Shown here piece by piece: positions 60,883-64,000 of a stretch of 64,000 nucleotides of DNA. Location: the NCBI RefSeq assembly GCF_022374935.2, contig NZ_CP092430.2, positions 1,612,001-1,676,000 on the forward strand, written 5' to 3'. The notes beneath the pieces were generated by a model. That model was not told the origin of the DNA, searched no databases, and worked only from the letters and a program-made list of their open reading frames with translations. Each line of letters begins with the position of its first letter. Positions within the stretch are counted from its first letter, which is position 1. The stretch comes from Mycolicibacter virginiensis (GTDB lineage Bacteria > Actinomycetota > Actinomycetes > Mycobacteriales > Mycobacteriaceae). Made by a program: the position numbers and the translations under genes.

Positions 60883-61935
60883 TCAGCGCGTCCGCTGGTA
60901 GACCAGCCAGCGCAACTCCATCGGGCTTTCCTCGCGCGTGGTTCGGAACGCGTCCTGCCCGCTGACCCATTCGATGTACCAGCTGGTGGGCGGCCAGGCA
61001 CCCTCGGGCAGGTGCGCCTTCTCGTAGTCATGGACCGACTCGTCGGAGAGCAGCTGCAGGGGTAGGCCCGCCGACGCCTCCGCCATTTCGCTGCGGGTGT
61101 ACAGACCCGAGTACACCTGCTGGCAGAACTCCCGGGCGGCGCTGTCGGGCTCGTAGCCGTCGTGCGCCAGGAAGCTGTTGAACACCAGCCGCCCGCCGGG
61201 AGCCAGGCATCGAGCGGCGAGCTCGAACAGGCTGCGTAGCTCCTCTGTGGACCGGAAATCGGTCAAGACCTCAGAAAGCACCATCATCTGGTAGTCGTCG
61301 CGCAGGTCGTCGGCGTCTTCGAACACGTCCCGCACAATGACGCGCACGTCCAAGGACTCCGCCGCCGCGTCGGTCGTGAGCATCTCGGCGAACTTCGGGG
61401 TCATCTCCACGACGTCGACCGGGTGTCCACGACGCGCCAGCGCCAGCGCGTTACGCCCGGTGCCCCCACCGATCTCGAGCACCCGATGGGCAGCCGGATT
61501 GGCGGCCTCGCAGGCAAGGTGCCACACCCGGGCGTCGGGTTCTGTACCGAACAACGGTGGTTTCCGCGTTGCCAGCCAGGCCTCGTACGCCTGTGCGACG
61601 CTGCTCCACTGGGCGCGGACCGTGTAGTCCAGGGTGGGGCCGATCGGGGCGTTGTAGGAGATGATGATGTGTGACCGCAGCGAGTGCGAATATGCCTCAG
61701 CCAGTTGGCCCCGCAGCACTTCTCTGAGACGGTCGAGTTCGGCGTCGCTGAAGGGTTTGCCCAAACCTGCGAAGACGGTCGCGCACATCTTCACGTATTC
61801 GTTGAGCATGCTCGGCACGGCCGGAAGCCTGATTTCGCCAGTGATCTGCGCCCGAGTGTGAAAACGCCTGAGCATGGCATCTTTGGTCGCCGCGGCGCGA
61901 TCAATTGAGCTCAACGGAAAATCTTCCACAGACAT
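60883..61935 (-). CDS. Class I SAM-dependent methyltransferase
   Basis: The protein has 350 residues from the ATG at 61935. The N-terminal helical part (1-140) has [37 protein letters not shown]. The Rossmann methyltransferase domain starts at [29 protein letters not shown], followed by [11 protein letters not shown] and a [13 protein letters not shown] strand. The acceptor is unknown. It is convergent with the SDR gene (14 bp). Confidence 0.82.
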   Translation of the reverse strand: MSVEDFPLSSIDRAAATKDAMLRRFHTRAQITGEIRLPAVPSMLNEYVKMCATVFAGLGKPFSDAELDRLREVLRGQLAEAYSHSLRSHIIISYNAPIGPTLDYTVRAQWSSVAQAYEAWLATRKPPLFGTEPDARVWHLACEAANPAAHRVLEIGGGTGRNALALARRGHPVDVVEMTPKFAEMLTTDAAAESLDVRVIVRDVFEDADDLRDDYQMMVLSEVLTDFRSTEELRSLFELAARCLAPGGRLVFNSFLAHDGYEPDSAAREFCQQVYSGLYTRSEMAEASAGLPLQLLSDESVHDYEKAHLPEGAWPPTSWYIEWVSGQDAFRTTREESPMELRWLVYQRTR

Positions 61936-62101
61936 CTTCTACACGATCGGCATCGGCTTCGCGGCAACAACCGGGGCTTGCGCCTCCGATAAGAGTACGT
62001 CGAAGCGGAAAGCAGCTCGGCGCGTCGGCCGACTACGCCGCAAGCAAGCGGTGCCACCAGCACGATCACGCCGACGAGGACCCCAAGTAAGCTGGCCTAT
62101 C

Positions 62102-62725
62102 GTGCGAAAACGGCGGCTTGGAGTCATGGGTGGGACGTTCGATCCCATCCATCATGGCCACCTGGTCGCGGCCAGCGAGGTGGCTGATCTGTTCGAGCTC
62201 GATGAAGTGGTTTTCGTGCCGACGGGCCAGCCGTGGCTCAAGGACCGTCGCGTCACGGCCGCCGAGGACCGGTACCTGATGACGGTCATCGCCACTGCGT
62301 CAAACCCACGGTTCTCGGTGAGCCGCGCCGACATCGATCGCGGCGGCCCCACCTACACCAAAGACACCCTGCGCGACCTGCAAGAACAGAACCCCGACGC
62401 CGAGCTCTACTTCATTACCGGTGCAGACGCGCTGGCCACCATTCTGTCCTGGCAGGATTGGCCGGAGATGTTCGAGATGGCGCGGTTTGTCGGGGTGAGC
62501 CGGCCCGGCTACGAGCTCAATGGCGACCATCTCGCTGATGCGCTCGGCTCCCTGCCACCGCACGCCTTGACGCTGGTCGAAGTGCCGGCACTGGCGATCT
62601 CTTCCACCGATTGCCGCCGGCGCGCGGCAGAATCCCGCCCGATCTGGTACCTGGTACCAGACGGGGTGGTCCAGTACGTGTCCAAGCGCCGCCTCTATCA
62701 ACCGACCCCCGGAGACCAACAATGA
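62102..62725 (+). CDS. nadD: Nicotinate-nucleotide adenylyltransferase
   Basis: The protein has 207 residues from GTG 62102; the frame is open further upstream but without NadD sequence. The nucleotidyltransferase signature [15 protein letters not shown] (H17-x-x-H20) is at the N-terminus, and [28 protein letters not shown] at the C-terminus carries the (I)SST-x-x-R motif. It adenylates nicotinic acid mononucleotide, supplying NadE. Its stop overlaps the rsfS ATG. Confidence 0.95.
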   Translation: MRKRRLGVMGGTFDPIHHGHLVAASEVADLFELDEVVFVPTGQPWLKDRRVTAAEDRYLMTVIATASNPRFSVSRADIDRGGPTYTKDTLRDLQEQNPDAELYFITGADALATILSWQDWPEMFEMARFVGVSRPGYELNGDHLADALGSLPPHALTLVEVPALAISSTDCRRRAAESRPIWYLVPDGVVQYVSKRRLYQPTPGDQQ

Positions 62726-63117
62726 CCGCGACACCCGAGGCCGTGCGGATGGCCACCGTGGCGGCCGGCGCCGCCTCGAACAAGCTGGCCGACGACGTCG
62801 TCGTCATCGACGTCTCAGCGCAGCTGGTCATCACCGACTGCTTTGTCATCGCCTCGGCGTCCAACGAGCGCCAGGTCAACGCCATCGTCGACGAGGTCGA
62901 GGACAAGATGCGCCTGGCCGGCTACAAGCCGGCACGCCGCGAGGGCACGCGGGAGGGGCGCTGGACTCTGCTGGACTACGTCGACATCGTCGTGCACATC
63001 CAGCACCAGGACGAGCGGGACTTTTACGCGCTGGACCGGTTGTGGAAGGACTGCCCGCTGGTGCCGGTGGACCTAGAGGACGCAGCCGCTGAGTCGGCGC
63101 CCGAGGACGCCTCGTGA
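62722..63117 (+). CDS. rsfS: Ribosome silencing factor
   Basis: The protein has 131 residues from ATG 62722. The RsfS/Iojap fold is clear: [46 protein letters not shown], then [32 protein letters not shown]. It blocks subunit joining in starved cells by binding L14. It is coupled on both sides to nadD and gpgP (ATGA and GTGA overlaps). Confidence 0.96.
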   Translation: MTATPEAVRMATVAAGAASNKLADDVVVIDVSAQLVITDCFVIASASNERQVNAIVDEVEDKMRLAGYKPARREGTREGRWTLLDYVDIVVHIQHQDERDFYALDRLWKDCPLVPVDLEDAAAESAPEDAS

Positions 63118-63809
63118 GGATCCGCAGGTTGATCCTGCTGCGACACGGCCAGACCGAGTTCAACGCCGGCAGCCGGATGCAGGGCCAGTTGGACACCGTT
63201 CTCAGTGACCTGGGACGGGCGCAGGCGGAGGCGGCGGCGGAGGTGCTGCGCAAACGGCACCCGCTGCTGATCGTGTCCTCGGACCTGTGGCGGGCCTACG
63301 ACACCGCCACCGTGCTGGCCGAGCACAACGGATTGCAGGTCCGGGTCGACACCCGGCTGCGGGAAACCCATCTGGGGGACTGGCAGGGGCTGACCCACGA
63401 AGAGGTCGACGCCGCCGCGCCGGGCGCCCGGTTGGCTTGGCGTGACGACGCCCGGTGGGCACCACACGGCGGGGAGAGCCGCATCGACGTGGCCGAGCGC
63501 AGCGTTCCGTTGGTGCGCGAGCTGGTGGCCGCGGAGCCGGACTGGGGCAGAGCCGATCACACCGATCAGCCGGTGGTGCTGGTCGCCCACGGCGGGCTGA
63601 TCGCGGCTTTGACCGCGGCCTTGCTACGGCTGCCGGTGGAGAACTGGCCGGTGCTGGGTGGGATGGCCAACGCCAGCTGGACCCAGCTCAGCGGATACTC
63701 TGACGGCCCGGATTCCAACGCCGATTCAGACCAGGACGACTTCGCCGGTGTGCGGTGGCGTCTCGACGTCTGGAACGCCTCAGCACAGGTGGCCAGCGAT
63801 GTCCTCTGA
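63114..63809 (+). CDS. gpgP: Glucosyl-3-phosphoglycerate phosphatase
   Basis: The protein has 231 residues from GTG 63114. The histidine-phosphatase motif [10 protein letters not shown] has the phosphorylated His11 (R10-H11-G12). [19 protein letters not shown] carries the acid Glu, and [18 protein letters not shown] the second His. It dephosphorylates glucosyl-3-phosphoglycerate to glucosylglycerate in methylglucose lipopolysaccharide synthesis. The next gene, OctT, acylates the diglucosyl product. Confidence 0.92.
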   Translation: MRIRRLILLRHGQTEFNAGSRMQGQLDTVLSDLGRAQAEAAAEVLRKRHPLLIVSSDLWRAYDTATVLAEHNGLQVRVDTRLRETHLGDWQGLTHEEVDAAAPGARLAWRDDARWAPHGGESRIDVAERSVPLVRELVAAEPDWGRADHTDQPVVLVAHGGLIAALTAALLRLPVENWPVLGGMANASWTQLSGYSDGPDSNADSDQDDFAGVRWRLDVWNASAQVASDVL

Positions 63810-64000
63810 CGCACGGACGCCCGCGCAAGCCCGTCCCACCCTGCTGGTCTTCGCCGACTCGCTGTCCTACTACGGGCCCACCGGCGGGCTGCCCGCCGAT
63901 GACCCGCGGATATGGCCGAACATCGTTGCCGGTCAGCTGGACTGGGATGTCGAACTGATCGGTCGGATCGGCTGGACCAGCCGAGACGTCTGGTGGGCGT
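63799..64000 (+). CDS. octT: Diglucosylglycerate octanoyltransferase, N-terminal part (partial)
   Basis: ATG 63799 overlaps gpgP by 11 nt, and the frame runs off the window with 67 residues visible. The start [30 protein letters not shown] has the SGNH-hydrolase block I (A-D-S), and [13 protein letters not shown] follows. This fits OctT (Rv2418c), which adds octanoate to diglucosylglycerate. Confidence 0.85.
   Translation, partial: MSSDARTPAQARPTLLVFADSLSYYGPTGGLPADDPRIWPNIVAGQLDWDVELIGRIGWTSRDVWWA

Overview
The window is high-GC actinobacterial DNA and reads as a chromosome segment from a mycobacterium. The gene order follows the Mycobacterium tuberculosis block Rv2476c to Rv2418c as I remember it: gdh C-terminus, thioesterase, aglA, glbO, ctaJ-like gene, pepN, Rv2466c-type reductase, rpiB, nei2, lipP, two tRNAs, tig, clpP1, clpP2, mmuM, clpX, korA, korB, mobA, rpfE, valS, folC, ndk, rne, rplU, rpmA, obg, proB, nadE, rbsK, cyclase-like sensor, MscS channel, proA, MoxR/VWA pair, nadD, rsfS, gpgP and octT. 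GTG starts and 1-4 nt stop/start overlaps are frequent. No rRNA, CRISPR array, prophage or origin was seen. The assignment rests on remembered protein families and synteny, since no searches could be run. It supports Mycobacteriaceae but not a species.

Region by region. 1-5.35 kb holds the end of NAD-glutamate dehydrogenase, a thioesterase, a divergent TetR/hydrolase pair, an alpha-glucosidase/truncated haemoglobin operon and an HNH nuclease. 5.35-8.15 kb is a compact minus-strand operon of a MOSC protein, a RidA-like protein, a nitrilase-family amidohydrolase and a small membrane protein. 8.46-16.7 kb carries a CtaJ-like oxidase subunit, a DUF5130-type protein, an HExxH protein, aminopeptidase N, a mycothiol-linked CPWC reductase, RpiB, Nei2, a secreted Gly/Pro/His protein and LipP. 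16.96-26.4 kb holds tRNA-Gly, tRNA-Pro, trigger factor, the ClpP1P2/ClpX protease, homocysteine methyltransferase, the KorAB 2-oxoglutarate:ferredoxin oxidoreductase and MobA.

26.4-31.3 kb is the least regular part. It has an 830-bp AT-richer gap leading into a structured rpfE leader, an enoyl-reductase-like protein, a DUF937 protein and an intact IS30-family insertion sequence. The insertion sits between the two arms of what looks like the DUF937 gene's terminator. 31.3-42.9 kb is a housekeeping run (valS-folC-membrane protein-ndk, rne, rplU-rpmA, obg-proB). 42.9-49.0 kb lies between proB and nadE, which I recall as adjacent in M. tuberculosis, so it looks like an accessory block: a stand-alone PE-PPE serine hydrolase, a TetR regulator with a clear palindromic operator, a cytochrome P450, an exported protein, an MFS carrier, a sirtuin and a cysteine hydrolase.

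49-64 kb returns to conserved order: NadE, tautomerase, ribokinase, a membrane cyclase-like sensor translationally coupled to an MscS channel, ProA, MoxR and VWA proteins, a reductase, a methyltransferase, then NadD-RsfS-GpgP-OctT. The last two belong to methylglucose lipopolysaccharide precursor metabolism. Two points stand out. The cyclase and its coupled cyclic-nucleotide-binding channel both appear to have lost key ligand residues. Several gene ends are built into perfect inverted repeats (pepN, mmuM/clpP2, rpfE).
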